A stretch of DNA of 6,814 nucleotides, from assembly GCA_036833805.1 (NCBI GenBank), contig DAITPA010000077.1, positions 1 to 6,814 of the forward strand. The letters are read 5' to 3'. Numbering within the stretch: the first letter of the stretch is position 1; each line of letters opens with the position of its first letter. Shown here one piece after another: positions 1 through 5,300 of the stretch. The translations under genes were made by a program, and so were the position numbers. This DNA comes from PALSA-1196 sp036833805. GTDB lineage: Bacteria; Pseudomonadota; Gammaproteobacteria; Steroidobacterales; Steroidobacteraceae. The notes below the pieces were generated by a model, which ran no database searches, was not told the DNA's origin, and saw only the letters and a list, made by a program, of their open reading frames with translations.

Positions 1-1
1 G

Positions 2-490
2 TCGACATTCTCAGTCTCCGCGACACGGCCGCTCGGGGAGCGCTTCCAGTTGACGACGGACATTATCGATACCAATACCGGTGCTACTGTCGCCTCTGGC
101 GGTGTCGCTGCGCAGCCGTTCAATCGAGATCTTGCATATCAGCTGCAACTTTTCGGAAACAGTCTGCTGAGTGCCGGCGATTTCAACTTGCTGGTACTTC
201 GCTATGATGCAGAAACAACCGAACGCGTACTGTCCGCTGCCATCACCAGCCGCTTCGCGCTCTTCGGCGCCTGGCGCCTCAGCCCTCGATTCCGCGTCGA
301 TGATCAAAAGCTTTCGAGCGACGGCAGTCGCCAGCTACTCTATGCGCCCTCGCTGCGCCTTGACTATCAGCGTGACCGCCGAATGTTCGAGTTCGAATTT
401 GGTTACCAGATCGGCAGGAACGAGCTGAGCTTGCAGTCGGGCGAAACTCGCGGATACTTCGTCAATCTCGGCTATCGCTACGGCTTTTGA
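2..490 (+). CDS. Outer-membrane beta-barrel protein, C-terminal part (5' end outside window)
   Basis: The frame is open from the left edge to the TGA at 488-490, so this is the last 162 codons of a longer protein. A TTG at 50 could be read as a start, but coding-like sequence continues upstream of it, so I treat it as internal. The chain alternates polar and hydrophobic/aromatic residues in short stretches, such as FEFEFGYQIG and YFVNLGYRYGF. It ends in phenylalanine preceded by alternating tyrosines, the usual C-terminal signal recognised by the BAM machinery. This points to the end of an outer-membrane barrel, possibly one with periplasmic repeats upstream, although nothing of that part is visible. 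The stop lies two bases before the ATG of the lipoprotein gene, which suggests co-transcription and a shared envelope role. The exact family and ligand are not recognisable. Confidence 0.7.
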   Translation, partial: STFSVSATRPLGERFQLTTDIIDTNTGATVASGGVAAQPFNRDLAYQLQLFGNSLLSAGDFNLLVLRYDAETTERVLSAAITSRFALFGAWRLSPRFRVDDQKLSSDGSRQLLYAPSLRLDYQRDRRMFEFEFGYQIGRNELSLQSGETRGYFVNLGYRYGF

Positions 491-492
491 CA

Positions 493-1062
493 ATGCCATC
501 GGCACGCCGTCTAGCACCTCTTGCACTGCTGCTCGTTGCCTGCTCTGCACCCCCGCAGCGACCGTCCGAGTATCTCGATCAGAGCACCGGCGCAACGGTA
601 ACGAGCGTCGACGCTCCGCTGACATTTGCTCGCGCCCGACTCGAGCTTGCGTACGGTGCCCGCGATTACGTGACGCTCGCGGCTGCGAGTGTAAATCGTG
701 GCGGTCACATCGAGCAGGTTTTACTCGGCTACATCTGGTCAACAATCGATCCGCGCATGCGCCGCGATCCGGAGCCCGCGGATCAGACGCTCGTCATTGT
801 CGCTGACGACCGCGTCATCGTGCTATCCGCCGACCGGCGCACGCCGCAGGACGTGGGCATCGCGGCCCCGGTCGCGGTGCCATCCGGATCGAATGCAACG
901 CAACGCCTCTATCCGACCGACACTGCGACCTTGAGATTTTTAGCCTCGGCGCGCCAGCTGCGGCTCACCATCAGAAATGGTGCCGATCCGCGCTCATTCG
1001 ACCTATGGGCCGATGGCCGAGGCGCGCTGTTGCAATTTCTGGCCTCAAGCGCGCGGGATTGA
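493..1062 (+). CDS. Predicted outer-membrane lipoprotein of unknown function
   Basis: This is a 189-residue protein when started at ATG 493. An in-frame TTG at 487 is possible, but it overlaps the upstream stop and the ATG gives a cleaner signal peptide. The N-terminus has two arginines, then a hydrophobic stretch ending in the lipobox LVAC, with the lipidated cysteine at residue 17 (codon 541-543). The residue after it is serine, not aspartate, so Lol-dependent transport to the outer membrane is expected. The mature part of about 173 residues has no transmembrane segment. It contains a DQSTGATVTS motif near its start, a YIWSTIDPRMRR segment in the middle and several predicted beta strands, as in TLVIVADDRVIVLSA. 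I do not recognise a named domain or catalytic motif. Its place directly behind a barrel gene suggests a partner or accessory lipoprotein. No clear Shine-Dalgarno sequence is seen, so translational coupling is likely. Confidence 0.72.
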   Translation: MPSARRLAPLALLLVACSAPPQRPSEYLDQSTGATVTSVDAPLTFARARLELAYGARDYVTLAAASVNRGGHIEQVLLGYIWSTIDPRMRRDPEPADQTLVIVADDRVIVLSADRRTPQDVGIAAPVAVPSGSNATQRLYPTDTATLRFLASARQLRLTIRNGADPRSFDLWADGRGALLQFLASSARD

Positions 1063-1378
1063 GCCCTCCTGTCCTAAGTCGGCCGTTTATCGCTGGTGTC
1101 CCGCGCCTGAAGGCTTGATCAGTCCCGTGGCGCGCGGACACGCAGATTGCACTTCGTTTGCTGCTGGTCGATCTTGCAGGACTGCGCACAGCCTTACGGA
1201 CGGTAGCGGCCGGCGTCGGCGCAGACACGCGCCGCATGAGTCTATTGTGGCACCATGAATCGCACGGCACGATAGCTGTCCGAGCCCGTACACCATGTTA
1301 AAAGCTACACCTACTTACGCCTCGGCCATGGCAGGCCGCCGCTGTTGCCTATTACATGACAATCGCACGTGGTGATAA
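1063..1378. other. Degenerate gap without an intact gene; possible gene remnant on + strand
   Basis: These 316 bases hold no convincing complete gene on either strand; open frames here are short or have shadow-like composition. The most coding-like stretch is frame 3 of the + strand. Codons from about 1071 to 1115 read LSRPFIAGVPRLKA, followed by a TGA at 1116-1118. The frame then stays open to a TAA at 1299-1301, including the leucine-rich segment IALRLLLVDLAGLRTALRTV and then MSLLWHHES. Its pattern loosely resembles the middle of ImuB-type Y-family polymerase homologues, but this is from memory of the family and weak. A 6-base inverted repeat (1217-1222 with 1229-1234, loop of 6) lies here but has no T-run, so it is not a convincing terminator. 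No tRNA or clear promoter was seen. Confidence 0.4.
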
Positions 1379-1666
1379 ATGCGCTTTTGGGCCCAACCGG
1401 CTAGGACTTCGAATCAATCCCTATGGACTTCTAAGTCGCTTGGCTGCGGGCACCACGTGAACGTGTTCGGCATATTTGCGCACCTCTGGCATCGCGACGG
1501 CAAGCCCGGCTATTCGCTTCATCTGGCGCGCACCCTCGACTATCTGCGCGAAGCTTGCGCGCTCTATTCCGAGCTCGCGGAACTTGCGGCGTTTCTTGAG
1601 CGGCGAGTACTACTTGAGCTCGTGCAGACTAACTCAAAGGCCGCCGCCGCCGCGGTGAGCACATGA
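1379..1666 (+). pseudogene. amgK: Truncated remnant of MurNAc/GlcNAc anomeric kinase (AmgK C-terminus)
   Basis: Intact AmgK is a roughly 330-350 residue aminoglycoside-phosphotransferase-fold kinase that phosphorylates MurNAc and GlcNAc at C1, feeding MurU. Here only 95 codons are open. From about 1439 the frame matches the AmgK C-terminus: LGCGHHVNVFGIFAHL corresponds to the family pattern MGLQRHLKVLGIFARL, followed by RDGKPGY, LARTLDYLREA and a final helical segment. The first 20 codons after ATG 1379 show no resemblance. The ATP-binding N-lobe, the catalytic HxDxxxxN loop and the metal-binding aspartate are all missing, and an in-frame TGA and TAA precede the ATG. The product cannot be an active kinase. 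The QRH triad is itself altered to GHH, consistent with drift. The stop codon overlaps the murU start as ATGA, preserving the ancestral operon join. The reading of the C-terminal match comes from family memory. A sequencing or assembly artefact remains possible. Confidence 0.7.
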
Positions 1667-2355
1667 AAGCTCTGGTCCTGGCAGCCGGTCGCGGTGAGCG
1701 CATGCGCCCGCTGACCGACACGCTGCCGAAACCGCTCTTGCCGGTCGCGGGCAGGCCGCTCATTGCGTATCACCTCGAGGCGCTCGCGCGCGCCGGCATC
1801 CGTGATGTCGTCGTCAATCTTGCATGGCTCGGAGAGCGGCTGCGCAGCGCGCTCGGTGACGGCGGTCGCTATGGCGTACGGATTCGCTACTCCGATGAGG
1901 GCGCCGAGGCGCTCGAGACCGGGGGCGGCATTTTCAATGCCTTGCCGCTGCTTGCGCCCGGGCCGTTTCTTGTCGTGAACGGCGATACCTGGACCGACTT
2001 TGATTTCCGTCATTTGACTCTGGATCCCGATGTTGACGCAGGCGCGGAGGCACGCCTCGTGCTCGTGCCCAACCCCCAACATCATCCGCATGGTGACTTT
2101 GCTCTTGACGGCGACGTCATCGTCGAGCGCGCCACCGATCGCGCGACGTTCTCGGGGATCGGCATTTATCGTCCGGAGCTGTTTCGTGGCTCGCAGCCGG
2201 GTAAGTTTCCGCTGGCGCCGCTTCTTAAGCGTGCGATAGCCGCTGGCAGCCTGCGTGGCGAGCTTTATCGCGGCGAATGGTGGGACGTGGGGTCTCCTGA
2301 GCGTTTGCATGCCCTTGATATCCGGCTGCGTGCGCGCGCCGCCACCGGGCGCTAG
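1663..2355 (+). CDS. murU: N-acetylmuramate-1-phosphate uridylyltransferase
   Basis: MurU transfers UMP from UTP to MurNAc-alpha-1-phosphate, giving UDP-MurNAc in the cytoplasm. It is the last step of the cell-wall recycling route that bypasses fosfomycin-sensitive de novo synthesis. The 230-residue length fits the single-domain nucleotidyltransferase fold of this family. Visible motifs are the nucleotide-binding loop LAAGRGERMRPLT (residues 6-18), PKPLLPVAGRP with Lys23, the ETGGGI segment (85-90) that marks MurU-like and related sugar nucleotidyltransferases, and NGDTW with metal-binding Asp108. Near the C-terminus GEWWDVGSPERL closes the active site as in relatives. The start ATG overlaps the stop of the amgK remnant (ATGA), the expected arrangement for an amgK-murU operon. 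A mannose-1-phosphate guanylyltransferase-like role cannot be excluded from sequence alone, but the amgK context favours MurU. All visible motifs are intact even though the kinase gene is broken. Confidence 0.85.
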   Translation: MKALVLAAGRGERMRPLTDTLPKPLLPVAGRPLIAYHLEALARAGIRDVVVNLAWLGERLRSALGDGGRYGVRIRYSDEGAEALETGGGIFNALPLLAPGPFLVVNGDTWTDFDFRHLTLDPDVDAGAEARLVLVPNPQHHPHGDFALDGDVIVERATDRATFSGIGIYRPELFRGSQPGKFPLAPLLKRAIAAGSLRGELYRGEWWDVGSPERLHALDIRLRARAATGR

Positions 2356-2386
2356 CGCGAACTTCGGCCGTTTCCAGGTTTCGCCG

Positions 2387-2392
2387 TACAAT
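2387..2392 (+). promoter_or_regulatory. Possible -10 element of a lipA promoter
   Basis: TACAAT at 2387-2392 matches the sigma-70 -10 consensus at five of six positions, in the 44-base gap between murU and lipA. A start of transcription seven or eight bases downstream would fall at or next to the A of the lipA ATG at 2400, implying a leaderless or nearly leaderless message. No good -35 hexamer is seen at 16-18 bases upstream; TTCGGC at 2363-2368 is poor. This is a suggestion from pattern only. Confidence 0.35.
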
Positions 2393-2399
2393 CGGGGCT

Positions 2400-3431
2400 A
2401 TGGCGGACATCAAGAAGATTCCAGTCGTGCGCGAGCTGACGCACACCCGCAGCGGTGAGAAATACGTGACCCCGCAGGGTTTTACCGCCATCCGCGATGG
2501 CATCAAGGCGCGCGCCGGGGTTGATCGTTCGATGCTTGCGGGCAAGCCGTCCTGGCTTCGCGCCCGAGCGCCCGCCGGGGCAGGCTTCGATGCGGTCAAG
2601 GCCATCGTGCGCGAGCATCGCCTTGCGACGGTGTGCGAAGAGGCAAAATGTCCGAACATTGGCGAATGCTGGAACGCGGGTACCGGCACCATCATGCTAA
2701 TGGGCGCGGTGTGTACGCGTGCCTGCCGTTTCTGCGCGGTTGACACCGGCAACCCAAGCGGCTGGCTCGACGCAGAAGAGCCCGCGAACGTCGCGCGCAG
2801 CGTCGAGCTCATGGGCTTGAAGTACGTCGTCCTGACCTCCGTCAATCGCGACGATCTGCCGGACGGCGGCGCCGGCCACTACGCGTCGTGCATCCGCGCC
2901 ATCAAAGCCCGAAACGGGAAGACCGCGGTCGAGGCGCTCACCCCCGACTTTCAGGGTGTGCGCAACGATGTGCGCACGGTCGTCGATGCAGGGCTTGATG
3001 TGTTCGCGCAGAATATTGAGACCGTGCGGCGCCTTACGCATCCGGTGCGCGATGCGCGCGCCGGCTATGAACAGACGTTAGGCGTGCTGCAATTCGCCAA
3101 GCAGCACGATGAGCGCGTGTTGACCAAGACCAGTTTAATGTTGGGCTTAGGCGAGAGCGACGCTGAGATCAAGGAAGCCCTGGACGACCTGCGTGCGGTC
3201 AATGTCGACATTGTCACCCTCGGTCAATATCTGCGTCCCACGGTGAATCATCTGCCGGTGGCGCGCTTCGTTGCACCCGGCGAATTCGATGCCTATCGGG
3301 AATGGGCACTCACGCGCGGCTTTCTCGAATGCGTCGCCGGGCCGCTGGTGCGTTCAAGCTACCGCGCCGAGCAGGCGCTGAAGCGCAACAATGCGGGGCT
3401 CAACAATCAGGCTCTCGTCGGGCGAGAGTGA
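2400..3431 (+). CDS. lipA: Lipoyl synthase (radical SAM)
   Basis: LipA inserts two sulfur atoms at C6 and C8 of protein-bound octanoyl groups, completing the lipoyl cofactor of pyruvate dehydrogenase, 2-oxoglutarate dehydrogenase and the glycine cleavage H protein. The 343-residue product carries both iron-sulfur cluster motifs. The auxiliary, sacrificial cluster uses CX4CX5C at Cys79, Cys84 and Cys90. The radical SAM cluster uses CX3CX2C at Cys105, Cys109 and Cys112. The conserved RSSY that ligates the auxiliary cluster is present at 318-321. Other family landmarks, such as TSVNRDDLPDGGA and FAQNIETVRRL, are intact. The N-terminal portion before the first cluster is about 20 residues longer than in the E. 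coli enzyme. ATG 2400 is chosen as the first in-frame start after the murU stop. The only purine run, GGGG at 2394-2397, sits too close for a normal ribosome binding site. The gene overlaps lipB by four bases. Confidence 0.95.
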   Translation: MADIKKIPVVRELTHTRSGEKYVTPQGFTAIRDGIKARAGVDRSMLAGKPSWLRARAPAGAGFDAVKAIVREHRLATVCEEAKCPNIGECWNAGTGTIMLMGAVCTRACRFCAVDTGNPSGWLDAEEPANVARSVELMGLKYVVLTSVNRDDLPDGGAGHYASCIRAIKARNGKTAVEALTPDFQGVRNDVRTVVDAGLDVFAQNIETVRRLTHPVRDARAGYEQTLGVLQFAKQHDERVLTKTSLMLGLGESDAEIKEALDDLRAVNVDIVTLGQYLRPTVNHLPVARFVAPGEFDAYREWALTRGFLECVAGPLVRSSYRAEQALKRNNAGLNNQALVGRE

Positions 3432-4138
3432 GCGTGGCGGCCGCCAGCACCGCCGAGGAGGGCGAGCGGGAACGCCGCGCCGCGCCGCACACGCATGTCG
3501 TGCCCCATCCGCTGATCCGGCACCTGGGGCGTGCGGACTACGAGTCCACTTATCGTGCGATGCAGAAATTTACGGACGAGCGTGACCTCGAAAGCGCGGA
3601 TGAGATCTGGTTTCTCGAGCACGCGCCGATCTTCACGCTCGGCATGAACGCAAGCCGCGTCCACCTGCTCGCGCCCGGCGACATTCCCGTGCTGCAGATC
3701 GATCGCGGTGGCCAGGTCACCTATCACGGGCCCGGACAGCTCGTCGTCTATCCGCTCATTGACTTGAAGCGCGCGGGCTTGGGCGTGCGCGCTCTGGTAA
3801 GCGCGCTTGAGAAAAGCGTCGTCAACTACACAGCTTCGCTTGGAATCACGGCGCAGTGTCGCCGCGACGCTCCCGGCGTGTACGTCGCCGAACGCAAGCT
3901 TGCAAGTCTTGGCATTCGCATCCGCCGCGGTGCAAGCTACCACGGGCTTGCGCTCAACGTCGACATGGATCTGGAGCCCTTTGGGCGCATACATCCGTGT
4001 GGCTACGAGGGACTGCAAATGACGCAGCTTGCTGATTTAGGTGGCCCGTCTGCCGTTGAAATTGTGGCGCGGGATTTCGCGCCGCATCTGTTGCGCGCGT
4101 TATTTGCCAATGCCGAAGTCGCTCAGCCGCGCGTTTAA
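3428..4138 (+). CDS. lipB: Octanoyl-[ACP]:protein N-octanoyltransferase
   Basis: LipB transfers octanoate from acyl carrier protein to the target lysine of lipoyl domains, making the substrate for LipA. From GTG 3428 the product is 236 residues, close to the family's 210-240. GTG 3434 is an equally workable start. An upstream ATG at 3302 would lie deep inside lipA, and ATG 3559 would cut off the conserved LIRHLGRADYE region, so both are rejected. Motifs seen are RGGQVTYHGPGQLVVYPL with His100, the catalytic lysine in ERKLASLGIRIRRG (Lys157), YHGLALNVDMDL, and the acyl-thioester cysteine in HPCGYEG (Cys191). The Lys/Cys dyad is therefore complete. The start GTG overlaps the lipA stop as GTGA, indicating translational coupling. 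The 20 or so N-terminal residues are charged and non-conserved. The 3' end overlaps the next gene by 29 bases. Confidence 0.93.
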   Translation: MSVAAASTAEEGERERRAAPHTHVVPHPLIRHLGRADYESTYRAMQKFTDERDLESADEIWFLEHAPIFTLGMNASRVHLLAPGDIPVLQIDRGGQVTYHGPGQLVVYPLIDLKRAGLGVRALVSALEKSVVNYTASLGITAQCRRDAPGVYVAERKLASLGIRIRRGASYHGLALNVDMDLEPFGRIHPCGYEGLQMTQLADLGGPSAVEIVARDFAPHLLRALFANAEVAQPRV

Positions 4139-5276
4139 TATCGCTGACCTGCGCACACTTGCGCGCGCGCGCCTGCCGCGCATGGTGTTCGACTACATCG
4201 ATGGCGGCGCCGACGATGAGTGCACGTTACGCGCCAACGTAGAGCGCTTTGCCGATTACGCCCTCACGTGGGACGTGCTGTGCGACATCTCAACCATCTC
4301 GACCGCAACGACCGTCATGGGCGCCGCCACAAAATTGCCTTTCTTCATGTGCCCGACGGCGGCCTCGCGCCTCTTCCACCCGGCGGGCGGAGAGCGCGCG
4401 GTCGCGCGTGCCGCCCACGCCGCTGGCGTCATCTACTCGGCGTCGGCGCTCGGCACGACGCGCTTTGAGGATATTGCCGCCGTCAATCCGGGCCCGAAGT
4501 GGTTTCAACTTTACGCGTGGAAGGACCGCGGCCTGTTGCGCGAGATGCTCGTGCGCGCCAAAGCCGCGGGGTTCGGTGCGGCCATTCTTACGGTCGACGT
4601 GCCGGTGGCAGGCAACCGTGAACGAGATCATTACAATGATTTCACCGTGCCGTCGCGGGTGACGGCGCGTACCGCAGTGCAGGCGCTCGCCCGCCCCGGC
4701 TATCTGTGGAAGCTCTGGAGCACAGCGGCGGTGCAGCCGGCGATCGTCGCCGACATCATGCCGATCGACGGCACTCTGGTGGAGTTTCTAAACCGGCAGC
4801 TTGACCACACGTTGTCCTGGAAGGATATCGTCTGGATGATTGACACTTGGGCTGGCGAATTTGCCATAAAAGGCATTGCCACCGTTGCCGACGCGCGCCG
4901 CTGTGTTGCGGCGGGAGCGACCGGTGTGTGGGTGTCAAACCACGGCGGGCGGCAACTTGATACCGCGCCCGCAACAATTGATGTATTGGAGCCGATCGTG
5001 CAGGCGGTCGGGGATCGAGCGACGGTCATTCTCGACGGCGGCATCCGCCGCGGAACCGATATTATTAAGGCGCTGGCATTGGGCGCCCGCGCTGTGGGTA
5101 TCGGTCGCGCATACCTTTACGGACTCGCAGCGGCGGGTGAGGCCGGGGTTACGCGCGCCATCGCAGTTCTAGCGGAAGAGCTGCGACGGGATCTCGCGCT
5201 CATGGGATGCGCTGACTTGAAGTCGATCCGCCGCGATAGTGTGATTGCGCCGCAGGACCGGCGCCATAAGAACTAG
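4110..5276 (+). CDS. lldD: FMN-dependent alpha-hydroxy-acid dehydrogenase, probably L-lactate dehydrogenase
   Basis: This family oxidises L-2-hydroxy acids on FMN in a TIM barrel, passing electrons to quinone or cytochrome (dehydrogenases) or to oxygen (oxidases). ATG 4110 gives 388 residues, typical for LldD. The 23 extra codons back to ATG 4041 lie inside lipB and lack family resemblance. Visible active-site elements are FDYIDGGA with Tyr29, the QLY tyrosine (Tyr135), TVDVP with Asp163, GNRERD, the FMN-contacting lysine in IKG (Lys254), the catalytic base His278 and substrate-binding Arg281 in SNHGGRQLD, and the phosphate-binding LDGGIRRG and GIGRAYLYG. Substrate is not fixed by these motifs. 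Mandelate or another hydroxy acid is possible, but the lactate permease just downstream favours lactate to pyruvate. The first 29 bases overlap the end of lipB in another frame. No clear Shine-Dalgarno sequence is visible, so expression may be coupled to lipB. Confidence 0.85.
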   Translation: MPKSLSRAFNIADLRTLARARLPRMVFDYIDGGADDECTLRANVERFADYALTWDVLCDISTISTATTVMGAATKLPFFMCPTAASRLFHPAGGERAVARAAHAAGVIYSASALGTTRFEDIAAVNPGPKWFQLYAWKDRGLLREMLVRAKAAGFGAAILTVDVPVAGNRERDHYNDFTVPSRVTARTAVQALARPGYLWKLWSTAAVQPAIVADIMPIDGTLVEFLNRQLDHTLSWKDIVWMIDTWAGEFAIKGIATVADARRCVAAGATGVWVSNHGGRQLDTAPATIDVLEPIVQAVGDRATVILDGGIRRGTDIIKALALGARAVGIGRAYLYGLAAAGEAGVTRAIAVLAEELRRDLALMGCADLKSIRRDSVIAPQDRRHKN

Positions 5277-5287
5277 CACACCGCACT

Positions 5288-5293
5288 AGGGGA
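5288..5293 (+). promoter_or_regulatory. Strong ribosome binding site for the lactate permease
   Basis: AGGGGA lies seven bases before ATG 5301, in the 24-base gap after the dehydrogenase stop. It is the best Shine-Dalgarno sequence in the window and fixes the permease start. The genes upstream mostly lack one. Confidence 0.75.
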
Positions 5294-5300
5294 AAATATC

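Noticed and set aside
68..606. Shared peptide pattern DxxTGATVxS in the barrel (68-97) and the lipoprotein (577-606)
   Set aside because: The match is ten residues long, uses different codons and has no flanking similarity, so coincidence is the simplest explanation.
1217..1234. Six-base perfect inverted repeat with a six-base loop
   Set aside because: It is short, has no T-run after it, and such GC-rich repeats are expected by chance here, so I do not call a terminator.
2335..2355. GCGCC/GGCGC inverted repeat at the end of murU
   Set aside because: The stem is five bases, lies within the coding end, and is not followed by a T-run.
1564..2391. Long open frame of 275 codons on the - strand opposite murU
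   Set aside because: It is antisense to a clear murU with intact motifs. Its product is arginine-rich and low in recognisable structure, as expected of a shadow frame in GC-rich DNA.
3302..3427. Upstream extension of lipB starting at ATG 3302
   Set aside because: It would overlap lipA by 130 bases, lie in a shadow frame of its conserved C-terminus, and lengthen LipB far beyond the family size.
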